Positions 1 to 7,429 of a stretch of 15,925 nucleotides of DNA are shown here, in pieces. Under the pieces are notes generated by a model that saw nothing but the letters and a program-made list of their open reading frames with translations, was not told the DNA's origin and did no database searches. The translations under genes and the position numbers were made by a program. The DNA is from Pelagibacteraceae bacterium TMED65 (lineage in GTDB: Bacteria; Pseudomonadota; Alphaproteobacteria; TMED127). The stretch spans positions 159,486-175,410 of the forward strand of contig NHDS01000028.1 in assembly GCA_002167215.1 (NCBI GenBank). Reading direction: 5' to 3'. Within the stretch, counting starts at the first letter, position 1, and every line of letters starts with the position of its first letter.

Positions 1-63
1 CCGGTTGGGGTAGGTCAACCAAGTCTTAAGGTTAGAAACCTTACAGTTGGTGGCACAATTTAA
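1..63 (+). CDS. tldD: TldD metalloprotease subunit, C-terminal tail (partial)
   Basis: Frame 1 is open from the window edge to a TAA stop at 61-63 and gives 20 residues containing PVGVGQPSLK and ending NLTVGGTI. This closely resembles the conserved C-terminal end of TldD as I remember it (VGVGQPTLK...LTVGG). TldD carries the zinc site of the TldD/TldE protease, which trims unfolded or modified peptides such as the microcin B17 precursor in E. coli. Its partner gene pmbA/tldE lies at 3523 in this window, and its protein ends with a related NLTLGGK tail. The tldD stop overlaps the stop of the convergent chorismate mutase gene by four bases. Only the tail is visible, so the identification rests on this short motif and on the nearby partner gene. 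Confidence 0.75.
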   Translation, partial: PVGVGQPSLKVRNLTVGGTI

Positions 64-356
64 CTTTTTTTATCATCAGTTTTGTCAAAAATTTCTTCTT
101 CGTATGAGATAAATGACTTTATCATTATATTCCATAAATCTCTTATAAGTGACTGTGAGATCTTTCTCTGTTTTGCTTCATCATCAAGCCTATTCAATAT
201 TTCATCGATTCTTTTCTTGTCAGTTATTTGGTTTCTATTCTTAAACTTTACAACATTCGTAACAAGATCTTTTCTAGCTGATATCAAGTCTAGAATTTTC
301 AAATCAATTTTATCGATCTCAAGTCTAATCTCTTGTATGTTTTTAAACTTATTCAT
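60..356 (-). CDS. aroQ: Chorismate mutase, AroQ type
   Basis: A 98-residue all-helical protein of the AroQ fold, which converts chorismate to prephenate for phenylalanine and tyrosine synthesis in the cytoplasm. Visible family features are the N-terminal IRxxIDxID helix with Arg11, Arg28 in the SARKDL segment, Lys39, Arg49, and the LWNIMI helix near residues 74-79, which resembles the IWREMI segment of alphaproteobacterial chorismate mutases. Against the E. coli P-protein mutase domain from memory, Glu52 is replaced by Ile50 and Gln88 by Glu86. It is monofunctional, with no fused prephenate dehydratase or dehydrogenase. It is the last gene of the rsmE-gshA-aroQ unit, four bases after the gshA stop. 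Its own stop overlaps the tldD stop by four bases. Confidence 0.85.
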   Translation of the reverse strand: MNKFKNIQEIRLEIDKIDLKILDLISARKDLVTNVVKFKNRNQITDKKRIDEILNRLDDEAKQRKISQSLIRDLWNIMIKSFISYEEEIFDKTDDKKS

Positions 357-360
357 AAGG

Positions 361-1719
361 TCATCTAAAATAATTATTTTTGTATAGCATATCTAAATTA
401 TTAGACCATTGATTTAAATATAATTTCCTCCAAGTTTCTGCCGGAGACATTCCAAACTCTAAAATTTTTTTTAAAGGATCTAAAAATGAGTCTTCAGTTT
501 TACCATTTTTTTTTATATTTCGATTTTTTAAACCATCTGAAGATAATTCAATAATTTTTTTTGTAAAATCAATCAAATTAATTCCGTCTGGCGTTTTTGT
601 TTTTAGTCCTTTAATTCTTACATTTTTGTAGAAATTTTCTACCTCTTTAAAACTCCATGTCTTTATTAGCTTATAGACTTTTTCAAGTGATATTTCATCA
701 TACAACAATCCGGTCCAAAAAGCGGGTAATGCACAAACTCTAGACCATGGTCCTCCATCAGCTCCTCTCAACTCAAGAAAAGATTTTAATCTAACCTCAG
801 GAAAGACTGTTGTAATATGAAGTTCCCAATCCTGAATATGAGGTTCATATTTATCGGTAAACTTTGTTTTACCATCCAAATAGTCTCTGAAAGTTAGACC
901 AGACATGTCAATATATTTATTATTTCTGATTATAAAATACATTGGAACATCAAGCAAATAATCAACATACCTCTCAAACGAAAAGTTTTTTTCGTAGACG
1001 AATTGAAGTAGTCCACACCTATCATTATCAGTTTTTGTCCATATTTGAGATCTAAAACTAAGGTAATCAGTTAGCTTTCCTCCTATAAAAGGAGAATTAG
1101 CGTATAAAGCTATAATCAAGGGTTGAACTGATTGGCACACTCTAAATTTTTTTATCATATCCAGTTCACAGGAAAAATCAAAATTTGCCTGAATTGTAGT
1201 GGTTCGCATCATCATATCTAAACCATTCTCTCCAACTTTTGGCATGTAGTTACTCATAATTTCATACCTTTTTTTTGGCATTAATTTCAAATCACTTAGA
1301 TCCCATTTAGGTAAAACTCCCATTCCCATGAATTCAATCTCATATTTTTTACACACTTCATTTAACTCATCGTGATGTTGATTAACTTCTGCGCATGTTT
1401 CAAATAAGTTTTTAAGGGGAGCTCCAGATAATTCAATCTGACCACCGGGCTCTAAAGTTATAGAGGAGAAATTTTTTCTTAACTCGATTATATTTTTATT
1501 TTCAAGAACTTTTTCCCAGCTAAATTTGATACTTAAATCTATGAATATTTTTTGTATGTCATCAAAAGTTATTGGTCTTAAATTCTTTTTCTTGAATCCA
1601 AATTTCTCGTGTTCAGTTCCAATCTTCCATTCATCTTTTGGTTTACAACCATTCGAAAGCTTTGATATTAAAATATCTTTGTTTAAACTGTTTGTCACTG
1701 CATTAATGCCTTCAAACAT
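361..1719 (-). CDS. gshA: Glutamate-cysteine ligase, GCS2/plant-type
   Basis: A 452-residue cytosolic enzyme making gamma-glutamylcysteine from glutamate, cysteine and ATP, the first step of glutathione synthesis. It belongs to the plant/alphaproteobacterial class rather than the E. coli GshA class. Landmarks are IGTEHEKFGF (residues 33-42), the LEPGGQIELSG strand (89-99), MMMRTTTIQANFDF (169-182), LELRGADGGPW (315-325) and a C-terminal SPAETWRKLY segment. The length is normal for the family. Its start lies inside the 3' end of rsmE (25-base overlap), so translation is probably coupled. The gene for the second step, gshB, is not in the window. Confidence 0.93.
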   Translation of the reverse strand: MFEGINAVTNSLNKDILISKLSNGCKPKDEWKIGTEHEKFGFKKKNLRPITFDDIQKIFIDLSIKFSWEKVLENKNIIELRKNFSSITLEPGGQIELSGAPLKNLFETCAEVNQHHDELNEVCKKYEIEFMGMGVLPKWDLSDLKLMPKKRYEIMSNYMPKVGENGLDMMMRTTTIQANFDFSCELDMIKKFRVCQSVQPLIIALYANSPFIGGKLTDYLSFRSQIWTKTDNDRCGLLQFVYEKNFSFERYVDYLLDVPMYFIIRNNKYIDMSGLTFRDYLDGKTKFTDKYEPHIQDWELHITTVFPEVRLKSFLELRGADGGPWSRVCALPAFWTGLLYDEISLEKVYKLIKTWSFKEVENFYKNVRIKGLKTKTPDGINLIDFTKKIIELSSDGLKNRNIKKNGKTEDSFLDPLKKILEFGMSPAETWRKLYLNQWSNNLDMLYKNNYFR

Positions 1720-2399
1720 GAAAGTGTATAAATTGCTGCAGTGTCTGCTTTGAGTATATTTTGACCCAAATTAATTTTAACAATATTCTCTTTTATTATG
1801 TTTTTTTTATCATTTTGTGACCAACCACCTATTGGACCTATAAAAATAGCAAATTTTTTATAATCATTTAATTTAGATTTAAAATTCAATATATTTTCTC
1901 CTCCGGTTTCATCACAAAAAAAAATCAATCTATCTTTTTCCCATTTATCAAGCAAGTTTTCCAATGACTGAGTTTCTGAAATTTTTGGGACATTTAGAGA
2001 ATCACATTGTTCAGTTGCCTCAATAGATATTTTTTTTAATTTTTCATTGGCTAGTGAAAGTTTTTCAGAATGTTCAGTTATCATAGGTATAATATTTACT
2101 ACACCAATTTCACTTACTTTCTGAATTAAATTTTTAATACCACTTTTTTTTATCAAACTAAAACAAATCCAGATATCTTCAATTTTTTTTTTATGTCTAA
2201 TAAATTCAAATGGGACAATAAAATCATTTTGGACAAAGTTAATTTTACATTTCCACTCAACCAAATCGTTGAAAGCATAAATGAAATCACCGCTCTCTTT
2301 TCTCATAACGTTTTTCAAATAATGGGTATGATTGGAATCAAGTAAAATCTTTTCGTCTTTCATAATTTCTTTTTCTAAGTATATTCTGATTTTGGGCAT
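1695..2399 (-). CDS. rsmE: 16S rRNA (uracil-1498-N3)-methyltransferase RsmE
   Basis: A 234-residue SPOUT-class methyltransferase that methylates N3 of U1498 in the small-subunit rRNA using S-adenosylmethionine. The N-terminal PUA-like part contains HYLKNVMR (26-33). The C-terminal knotted domain has EQCDS (130-134), IGPIGGWSQND (187-197) and LGQNILKADTAA (211-222). The usual knot motif GPEGG reads GPIGG here. I chose the ATG at 2397-2399 because family proteins begin MPRIRLF-like and this gives MPKIRIYL. An ATG 18 codons upstream would add a hydrophobic stretch reaching into the divergent ubiA gene and is unlikely. The divergent rsmE/ubiA arrangement with gshA downstream is, as I recall, common in alphaproteobacteria. 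Confidence 0.93.
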   Translation of the reverse strand: MPKIRIYLEKEIMKDEKILLDSNHTHYLKNVMRKESGDFIYAFNDLVEWKCKINFVQNDFIVPFEFIRHKKKIEDIWICFSLIKKSGIKNLIQKVSEIGVVNIIPMITEHSEKLSLANEKLKKISIEATEQCDSLNVPKISETQSLENLLDKWEKDRLIFFCDETGGENILNFKSKLNDYKKFAIFIGPIGGWSQNDKKNIIKENIVKINLGQNILKADTAAIYTLSCLKALMQ

Positions 2400-2424
2400 G
2401 ATTTTAAGAGTGAAATTAAAAAGT

Positions 2425-3288
2425 ATGTATAAAAAAATTATTGGAAAATGCAAGAATTTATTAATTCTGGGTCGTTATAATAATCCAACGGGAGCTCTAT
2501 TATTAATGTGGCCCTGCTTCTGGGGCGTTTTATCTTTTAAGAGTCAGTTGGATCATATATTTGCATCATTATCATTATTTGTGATTGGATCTTTTGTAAT
2601 GAGAGGAGCTGGTTGCTGCGTAAATGACCTTTTTGATAAAAATTTTGACAAATATGTTCAAAGGACCAAAGATAGACCGCTAGCTTCAGGGAAGGTAAAG
2701 AATTATGAAGCAATATTATTTATTTGTTTTCAGCTATTTATTGGTTTGATGGTTGTAATACAATTTAATTGGCAAGTAATTCTTTTTAGTTTTTCGATAA
2801 TCCCGCTTGTTATATTTTATCCTTTCTTAAAAAGAATAACATATTTTCCTCAATTTTTCTTAGGATTAGCCTTCAACTGGGGTGTAATAATAGGACACAT
2901 GACTCAAAATCAAGAATTTGACTTTCAAATTCTTTACTTATATTTCGCTGGTGTTTTTTTAACAACAGCTTATGACACAATCTATGGATTTCAGGATATT
3001 AATGATGACAAAAAGTTAGGACTTAAATCTCTTTCAATTTTAATTGAAAAAAAAAAAAACTCCTTACTACTTTTATATTTTTTAAGCCTTGCATTATTTT
3101 TTGTTTTTTTTTTTCTTAAGTTTGAAAACCAAATTTTAGTTTACATTTTTAGCTTCACAATTTTGGTTATTTATTTACATCAGTTTTATTCTTTAAAAAT
3201 AGGTGTTTCAAAAATAAAGATTTTCAAGTCCAACGCTTTATTTGGCTTTTTGATATCACTTATGATTTTAATTTTAAATTATTTGTGA
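2425..3288 (+). CDS. ubiA: 4-hydroxybenzoate polyprenyltransferase UbiA
   Basis: A 287-residue multi-span inner-membrane prenyltransferase that attaches the polyprenyl tail to 4-hydroxybenzoate in ubiquinone synthesis. Both Asp-rich prenyl-diphosphate/Mg sites are present: NDLFDKNFD (67-75), followed by QRTKDRPLASGKV (79-91), and YDTIYGFQDINDD (183-195), followed by KLGLKS. Hydrophobic helices fill the rest, and the length matches E. coli UbiA (about 290). I chose the ATG at 2425 because the N-terminus then aligns with the usual short start before RxxxPTGxxLLxWP. In-frame ATGs at 2398 and 2332 would overlap rsmE. A 13-base A-run (3047-3059) encodes EKKKN. The 3' end overlaps the convergent DUF4170 gene by ten bases. 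Confidence 0.93.
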   Translation: MYKKIIGKCKNLLILGRYNNPTGALLLMWPCFWGVLSFKSQLDHIFASLSLFVIGSFVMRGAGCCVNDLFDKNFDKYVQRTKDRPLASGKVKNYEAILFICFQLFIGLMVVIQFNWQVILFSFSIIPLVIFYPFLKRITYFPQFFLGLAFNWGVIIGHMTQNQEFDFQILYLYFAGVFLTTAYDTIYGFQDINDDKKLGLKSLSILIEKKKNSLLLLYFLSLALFFVFFFLKFENQILVYIFSFTILVIYLHQFYSLKIGVSKIKIFKSNALFGFLISLMILILNYL

Positions 3289-3464
3289 GGTAAAATAATG
3301 TATCGGGTATAGCAATTATCTACGTTTTCCCATGATATTTTTTCCCAATGTTTTTTTGCTTCTTCAAAGGATTTAAAAGGACCACTCTTATACTCTTTAG
3401 AATTGTCTTCTAAGACCTTGAAGGTCGTATCTTTATATGTTCCACCTACTACGAAATAACTCAT
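3279..3464 (-). CDS. DUF4170 family small protein, function unknown
   Basis: A 61-residue protein beginning MSYFVVGGTYKDTTF and containing GPFKSFEEAKKHWEKISW and VDNCYTRYIIL. This matches the DUF4170 pattern of alphaproteobacteria: WVVGGxYxDTxF, GPFxxxxEAxxxW, then a VDNCxxRF/Y strand. It looks like one compact soluble alpha/beta domain with no signal peptide or membrane segment. No function is known to me. It sits between ubiA (convergent, ten-base overlap) and pmbA (divergent, 58-base spacer when pmbA starts at 3523), which I recall as a common setting for this family. The start is the only ATG near the motif. Confidence 0.8.
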   Translation of the reverse strand: MSYFVVGGTYKDTTFKVLEDNSKEYKSGPFKSFEEAKKHWEKISWENVDNCYTRYIILPHK

Positions 3465-3522
3465 AAAAAAATTAGAAATGTTAGGTTGTATTTATACTAA
3501 ATTAAAATATAAATTAATAGCT

Positions 3523-4863
3523 ATGAATAAAAATATTTTGAATGACATACTTAACAAACTCAAAAAATTAGGTTGTGACCAGTCAGATGTGTTTTTCTCA
3601 AAAACTACATCGATAAGTTCCTCGTCAAGACTAGGAAAAACTGAGAAAACAGAAAAGTCATCAGTCAGTGAGATTGGTATAAGAGCAATTATAGATAAGA
3701 GACAATCTATTATCTCAACAACAAATCTCGAAAAAAACAATATTGATGATTTGATAGAGAAAGTAGTTCAAATGGCAAAAGTTGTTCCTAAAAATGAATA
3801 TTGTGGTTTGGCTAGACCTGATGTTTTAAAAGAATTCAACTCAATAGATTTTGATGCATTAAAGCTTAACGATCCTTTTGAACCTTCTTTGGCTTTAATT
3901 AAGGAGAAAGTAATAGCACTGGAGGAAAGTGCTTTATCAAACAATAAAATTATTAACTCTGAGGGAGCAGAGATTGCCTATTCAAGTAGCTCTTATTTGC
4001 TTATGGGTTCAAATGGGCTGGATATTGAAATGAATAAAACTCATAGCGATTATATTGTTGCAGTACTAGCCGGAAATAAGAATTCTATGGAAAGAGAGTA
4101 TGATTATAAATCAAAAGTTTTTTTTGATGAACTTGGTGATTTTGAAAAGATTGGTAAGCAAGTTTCATTGAATGCTATTAAAAAATTAAATTCCAAAAAA
4201 CTTAAAACCTGTAAATCAGACGTAATTTTTGACTCCAAAGTTTCTTCAAGTCTTTTAAGGAATCTGTTTGGTGCCACAAACTCTCAATCAATAATAAAAA
4301 AAACTAGTTTTCTTAAGGATAAAATCATGAAAGATGTATTTAGAAATGATGTCAATATTATCGACGACCCCTTGATGAAAAAAAAGTTAAGATCTAGAAT
4401 TTCTGACTGTGAGGGCATTGAATCAAAAAAGAAATATTTAATAAATAAAGGTAAACTACAATTTTTTTTTAATTCACTGAGTTCATCACGTGAATTAAAT
4501 CACAAACCTTCAGGTCATGCATCTCGTTCGGTATCTTCAATTCCAGGTATTTCATTTTCAAATTTATTTATGGAAAATGGAAAGACTAATAAGACAGATA
4601 TGATAAAGTCAGTTAAAAAAGGGTTGCTTGTTAAAGAATTAATGGGTAGTTCTATAAACTATTCGACAGGTGACTACAGCAGAGGAGCATCAGGTTTTTG
4701 GATTGAAAATGGTGAAGTCCTTTTCCCTGTATCAGAAATAACAATTGCTGGAAATCTGAATGAAATCTTTTCATCTTTAATTCCTGCTGATGATCTAGAA
4801 TTTAATTTTGGAGTTAATGCTCCTACATGCTTAGTTGAAAATCTAACACTAGGTGGAAAATAA
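3523..4863 (+). CDS. pmbA: TldE/PmbA, partner subunit of the TldD/TldE protease
   Basis: A 446-residue member of the U62/TldD-PmbA family. TldE lacks the HExxxH zinc motif of TldD and acts as its structural partner in the heterodimer that degrades or matures peptides in the cytoplasm. Visible marks are the N-terminal alternating-charge domain with SEIGIRAIID, the SRELNHKPSGHASRS segment near the middle of the C-terminal half, GLLVKELMG, and YSTGDYSRGASGFWIENGE followed by EITIAGNL. The tail NAPTCLVENLTLGGK is related to the tldD tail at base 1. I placed the start at 3523 (MNKNIL), which matches family length. An ATG at 3478 would add 15 unlike residues. A TATACT at 3493-3498 in the divergent spacer could be a -10 box but has no good -35. 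First gene of the long plus-strand operon. Confidence 0.9.
   Translation: MNKNILNDILNKLKKLGCDQSDVFFSKTTSISSSSRLGKTEKTEKSSVSEIGIRAIIDKRQSIISTTNLEKNNIDDLIEKVVQMAKVVPKNEYCGLARPDVLKEFNSIDFDALKLNDPFEPSLALIKEKVIALEESALSNNKIINSEGAEIAYSSSSYLLMGSNGLDIEMNKTHSDYIVAVLAGNKNSMEREYDYKSKVFFDELGDFEKIGKQVSLNAIKKLNSKKLKTCKSDVIFDSKVSSSLLRNLFGATNSQSIIKKTSFLKDKIMKDVFRNDVNIIDDPLMKKKLRSRISDCEGIESKKKYLINKGKLQFFFNSLSSSRELNHKPSGHASRSVSSIPGISFSNLFMENGKTNKTDMIKSVKKGLLVKELMGSSINYSTGDYSRGASGFWIENGEVLFPVSEITIAGNLNEIFSSLIPADDLEFNFGVNAPTCLVENLTLGGK
4851..4856 (+). promoter_or_regulatory. Ribosome binding site for the phosphatase gene at 4864
   Basis: AGGTGG lies seven bases before the TTG at 4864, inside the last codons of pmbA. 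It is a one-mismatch version of AGGAGG in a window where clear Shine-Dalgarno sequences are rare. It supports the TTG as the true start. Confidence 0.5.
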
Positions 4864-5649
4864 TTGATAAAACCAGTTGCACTCTCTTTTGTTGAAGAAA
4901 TTTCAAAAAAAGCAATTCTTCATGCTGGAGAAATAGCAAAAAAATATAAAAACAATATCTCTATAAAATATAAATCTAAAAATCAACCAGTCACAAACGC
5001 TGATGTTGCAATAGATAATTACTTAAAACAATATTTTAACATCGAGACCCCAAGTTTTGGTTGGGTTTCGGAGGAAACAAAAGATGACAAGTCAAGATTA
5101 TCTACTGAATATTTTTGGTGCCTTGATCCAATAGATGGAACCAGGTCGTATATAAATAATAAACCCGAGTATACGATATCTCTGGCACTTATAAAAAAAA
5201 ACACTCCGATCATAGGATACATTTTCAACCCTGAAACAAATGAGCTTTTTTTCGGGAAAAAAGAATTTGGAGCTTTTTGTAATAATCAAAGAATTCAAGT
5301 AAACAAACAAGATGACATTTTTAAGTCAAAATTTGCTTTAAGTTCCTCAGAGATTGGAAGGATAAAGAAATATAATTTCTTTGATCATAACAACGCAATT
5401 AGCATGGGTTCAATAGCTTACAAGGTAGCATTGGTTGCAAAAGGGAAAATAGATATCGCGTTGAGTTTTACAAAAAAAAATGATTGGGATATGGCAGCTT
5501 CTCACCTAATTTTAGATGAAGCTGGAGGAGACTTAAAAAGTGTTTCCGGAAAAAATATTATTTATAATAGTCAGAGTATGCTAATTGAATCGGTTATTGC
5601 TACAAATAAGAAGTTAATGAAAAAACTTAGAATTAAATTCAGTGAATAA
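4864..5649 (+). CDS. cysQ: Inositol monophosphatase-family phosphatase, CysQ-like
   Basis: A 261-residue Mg-dependent, Li-sensitive sugar/nucleotide phosphatase. Metal and catalytic motifs are present: TNADVAID (44-51), GWVSEET (66-72), LDPIDGT (87-93) and NDWDMAA (206-212). CysQ hydrolyses 3'-phosphoadenosine 5'-phosphate left by sulfotransfer reactions; SuhB/HisN-type relatives act on inositol or histidinol phosphate. The CysQ assignment rests on overall pattern and the pmbA neighbourhood, so the substrate is not certain. The start is TTG, immediately after the pmbA stop and in the same frame, with AGGTGG seven bases upstream. No ATG occurs near the conserved N-terminus. It overlaps the downstream msbA start by eight bases. 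Confidence 0.85.
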   Translation: MIKPVALSFVEEISKKAILHAGEIAKKYKNNISIKYKSKNQPVTNADVAIDNYLKQYFNIETPSFGWVSEETKDDKSRLSTEYFWCLDPIDGTRSYINNKPEYTISLALIKKNTPIIGYIFNPETNELFFGKKEFGAFCNNQRIQVNKQDDIFKSKFALSSSEIGRIKKYNFFDHNNAISMGSIAYKVALVAKGKIDIALSFTKKNDWDMAASHLILDEAGGDLKSVSGKNIIYNSQSMLIESVIATNKKLMKKLRIKFSE

Positions 5650-7429
5650 TAATTCAAAAAAAAAAACATACGGGATGTTAAAACGGCTTTTTTTTAACTA
5701 CGTAAAACAACATCAATCCAAATTATTTATATCTATTTTTTGTATGGTAATAGTCGCGGCGTCCACTGCAATAAATGCTTGGATGATGCAACCAGTTTTA
5801 GATGAAATTTTTATTAATAAAAATCAAAAACTTATAATATTAATACCATTAGCTATTGTTTTTGTTGCGATTGTTAAAGGTATCTCATCTTATTATCAAT
5901 CAATCCTTATGAGCTACATCGGTTACAAATTAGTTGCAGATATTCAAAGTGAAATGTTTTATTCAGCAGTTAATTGCGATCTTTCTTATCACAACGAGGT
6001 AAATTCCGGAACCATTGTATCAAGATTTATAGCAGATGTTGGAGCATTATCCAGAGGCGTACATAATGTAATAATTAATATAATAAAAGATTCTTTGACA
6101 TTCATCTTTCTCATTGGAGTCATGTTTTATCATGACGTTAAATTAGCATTAATTGCCATGTTTGTTTTCCCTGTTGCCATCTACCCTATTAGGAGAATAG
6201 GAAAAAGACTAAGAAAAATTTCTAAGAACACACAAGTAGGTTTTGGTTTACTTACTTCAAAACTATCAGAATCTTTCTCTGCAATAAAAACAATAAAATC
6301 ATTTAACTCTGAAAAATTTGAATTGGATAAAATAAACAAGGAAATCATCAATATTTTTAATTTAACTTACAAGTCAACCAAAGTGAACTCAATTGCAAGG
6401 CCATTAATGGAAATTTTAAGTGGGCTAGCTATTGGGGCAATTATTTTTATTGGCGGCAGTCAGGTGATACAGGATCAAACAACACCTGGGACTTTTTTTT
6501 CATTTCTCACAGCTTTATTAATGGCTTATCAACCAATAAAATCACTGGCTAGCCTAAATGCCACTTTACAAATATCTATGGCATCTGCAGAAAGAATATT
6601 TGAAATTTTAGACCAAAAACCCTCTATCATTGAACCCATTAAACCAAAGGATAAAATATTAATTAACAGTAAAAATAATTTAAAAATTTCAAACACATCG
6701 TTTAAATACAAAAATTCAGAAAAGTTTGTCCTAAAAAATATTAATCTAGAAATAGCTGAAGGTGAACGAGTTGCATTAGTTGGATATTCTGGTTCTGGAA
6801 AATCTACGTTAATGAATTTACTTCCAAGATTTTTTGATCCCAACAAAGGAAACATTTCAATTGGTGGAGTTAATATTAAAGAATTAAGTCTCAAATTTAT
6901 AAGAAACTACTTTTCAATGGTCAGTCAGGATGTAATTTTATTTGATGACACAATAAAGCAAAATATTTGTTATGGTCTAAAAAAATATAATGACAAACAA
7001 TTAGAAGATGCATGCAGAAAGTCAAATTGTCATGAATTTATTTCAGAGCTTCCCAAAGGATACAATGAGATAGTTGGTGAAAATGGAACTAGATTATCGG
7101 GTGGTCAAAAACAAAGAATTGCAATTGCAAGAGCATTTATAAGAAATTCTCCTTTTTTACTTCTTGATGAAGCAACTTCATCGTTAGATTCTAAGTCAGA
7201 AAAAAAAATTCAGGACTCTCTTAAAACTTTAATTGCCTCTAGAACTGCACTTATAATAGCCCATAGGTTGTCAACTGTTATAGATGCAGATAAAATCATT
7301 ATAATCAATAATGGTGAAATAGTTGATATTGGAAAGCATTCTAATTTGATAAAAAAATCAGAAATTTATAAAAATCTTTATAATCTACAATTTAAAAAAC
7401 AAAATGATAAAAAAAATTTTAAAACATAA
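5642..7429 (+). CDS. msbA: Lipid A export ATP-binding/permease protein MsbA
   Basis: A 595-residue ABC half-exporter: an N-terminal six-helix membrane domain (about residues 20-310) followed by a nucleotide-binding domain. Motifs are Walker A GYSGSGKST (381-389), signature LSGGQKQR (485-492), Walker B FLLLDEATSSLD (505-516) and the H-loop His541. Homodimeric MsbA flips lipid A-core across the inner membrane. Family sequence alone would allow another lipid or peptide exporter, but the waaA and lpxK genes in the same operon favour MsbA. The annotated start is GTG at 5642, inside the end of the upstream gene. An ATG at 5675, eleven codons later, is also possible, and neither has a clear Shine-Dalgarno. 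The 3' end overlaps the next gene by 26 bases. Confidence 0.9.
   Translation: MNNNSKKKTYGMLKRLFFNYVKQHQSKLFISIFCMVIVAASTAINAWMMQPVLDEIFINKNQKLIILIPLAIVFVAIVKGISSYYQSILMSYIGYKLVADIQSEMFYSAVNCDLSYHNEVNSGTIVSRFIADVGALSRGVHNVIINIIKDSLTFIFLIGVMFYHDVKLALIAMFVFPVAIYPIRRIGKRLRKISKNTQVGFGLLTSKLSESFSAIKTIKSFNSEKFELDKINKEIINIFNLTYKSTKVNSIARPLMEILSGLAIGAIIFIGGSQVIQDQTTPGTFFSFLTALLMAYQPIKSLASLNATLQISMASAERIFEILDQKPSIIEPIKPKDKILINSKNNLKISNTSFKYKNSEKFVLKNINLEIAEGERVALVGYSGSGKSTLMNLLPRFFDPNKGNISIGGVNIKELSLKFIRNYFSMVSQDVILFDDTIKQNICYGLKKYNDKQLEDACRKSNCHEFISELPKGYNEIVGENGTRLSGGQKQRIAIARAFIRNSPFLLLDEATSSLDSKSEKKIQDSLKTLIASRTALIIAHRLSTVIDADKIIIINNGEIVDIGKHSNLIKKSEIYKNLYNLQFKKQNDKKNFKT

Noticed and set aside
27..43. 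Perfect hairpin, 7-bp stem TAAGGTT/AACCTTA with a 3-base loop, in the tldD tail
   Set aside because: It lies inside conserved tldD codons and the nearest T-run begins about 22 bases later, too far for an intrinsic terminator. Coincidental in coding sequence.
82..387. 101-residue open frame on the plus strand over the chorismate mutase gene
   Set aside because: It is the antisense shadow of a recognised enzyme, with no motif of its own.
2332..2424. 31-codon N-terminal extension of ubiA (start at 2332)
   Set aside because: It overlaps rsmE on the other strand and precedes the normal UbiA N-terminus; length from 2425 fits the family.
2400..2453. 18-codon N-terminal extension of rsmE (start at 2453)
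   Set aside because: It adds a hydrophobic segment not found in RsmE and overlaps ubiA; the family start MPKIRIYL is at 2399.
3470..3508. Possible sigma70 promoter of the pmbA operon (TATACT at 3493-3498, TAAAAT at 3503-3508)
   Set aside because: -10-like hexamers are expected by chance in this AT-rich spacer and none has a good -35 at 16-18 bases.
3478..3522. 15-codon extension of pmbA (start at 3478)
   Set aside because: The added residues do not resemble PmbA N-termini, and the ATG at 3523 gives the usual length.
6529..6894. 121-residue open frame on the minus strand inside msbA
   Set aside because: It is antisense to the conserved msbA ATP-binding domain and has no recognisable domain. 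A coding shadow.
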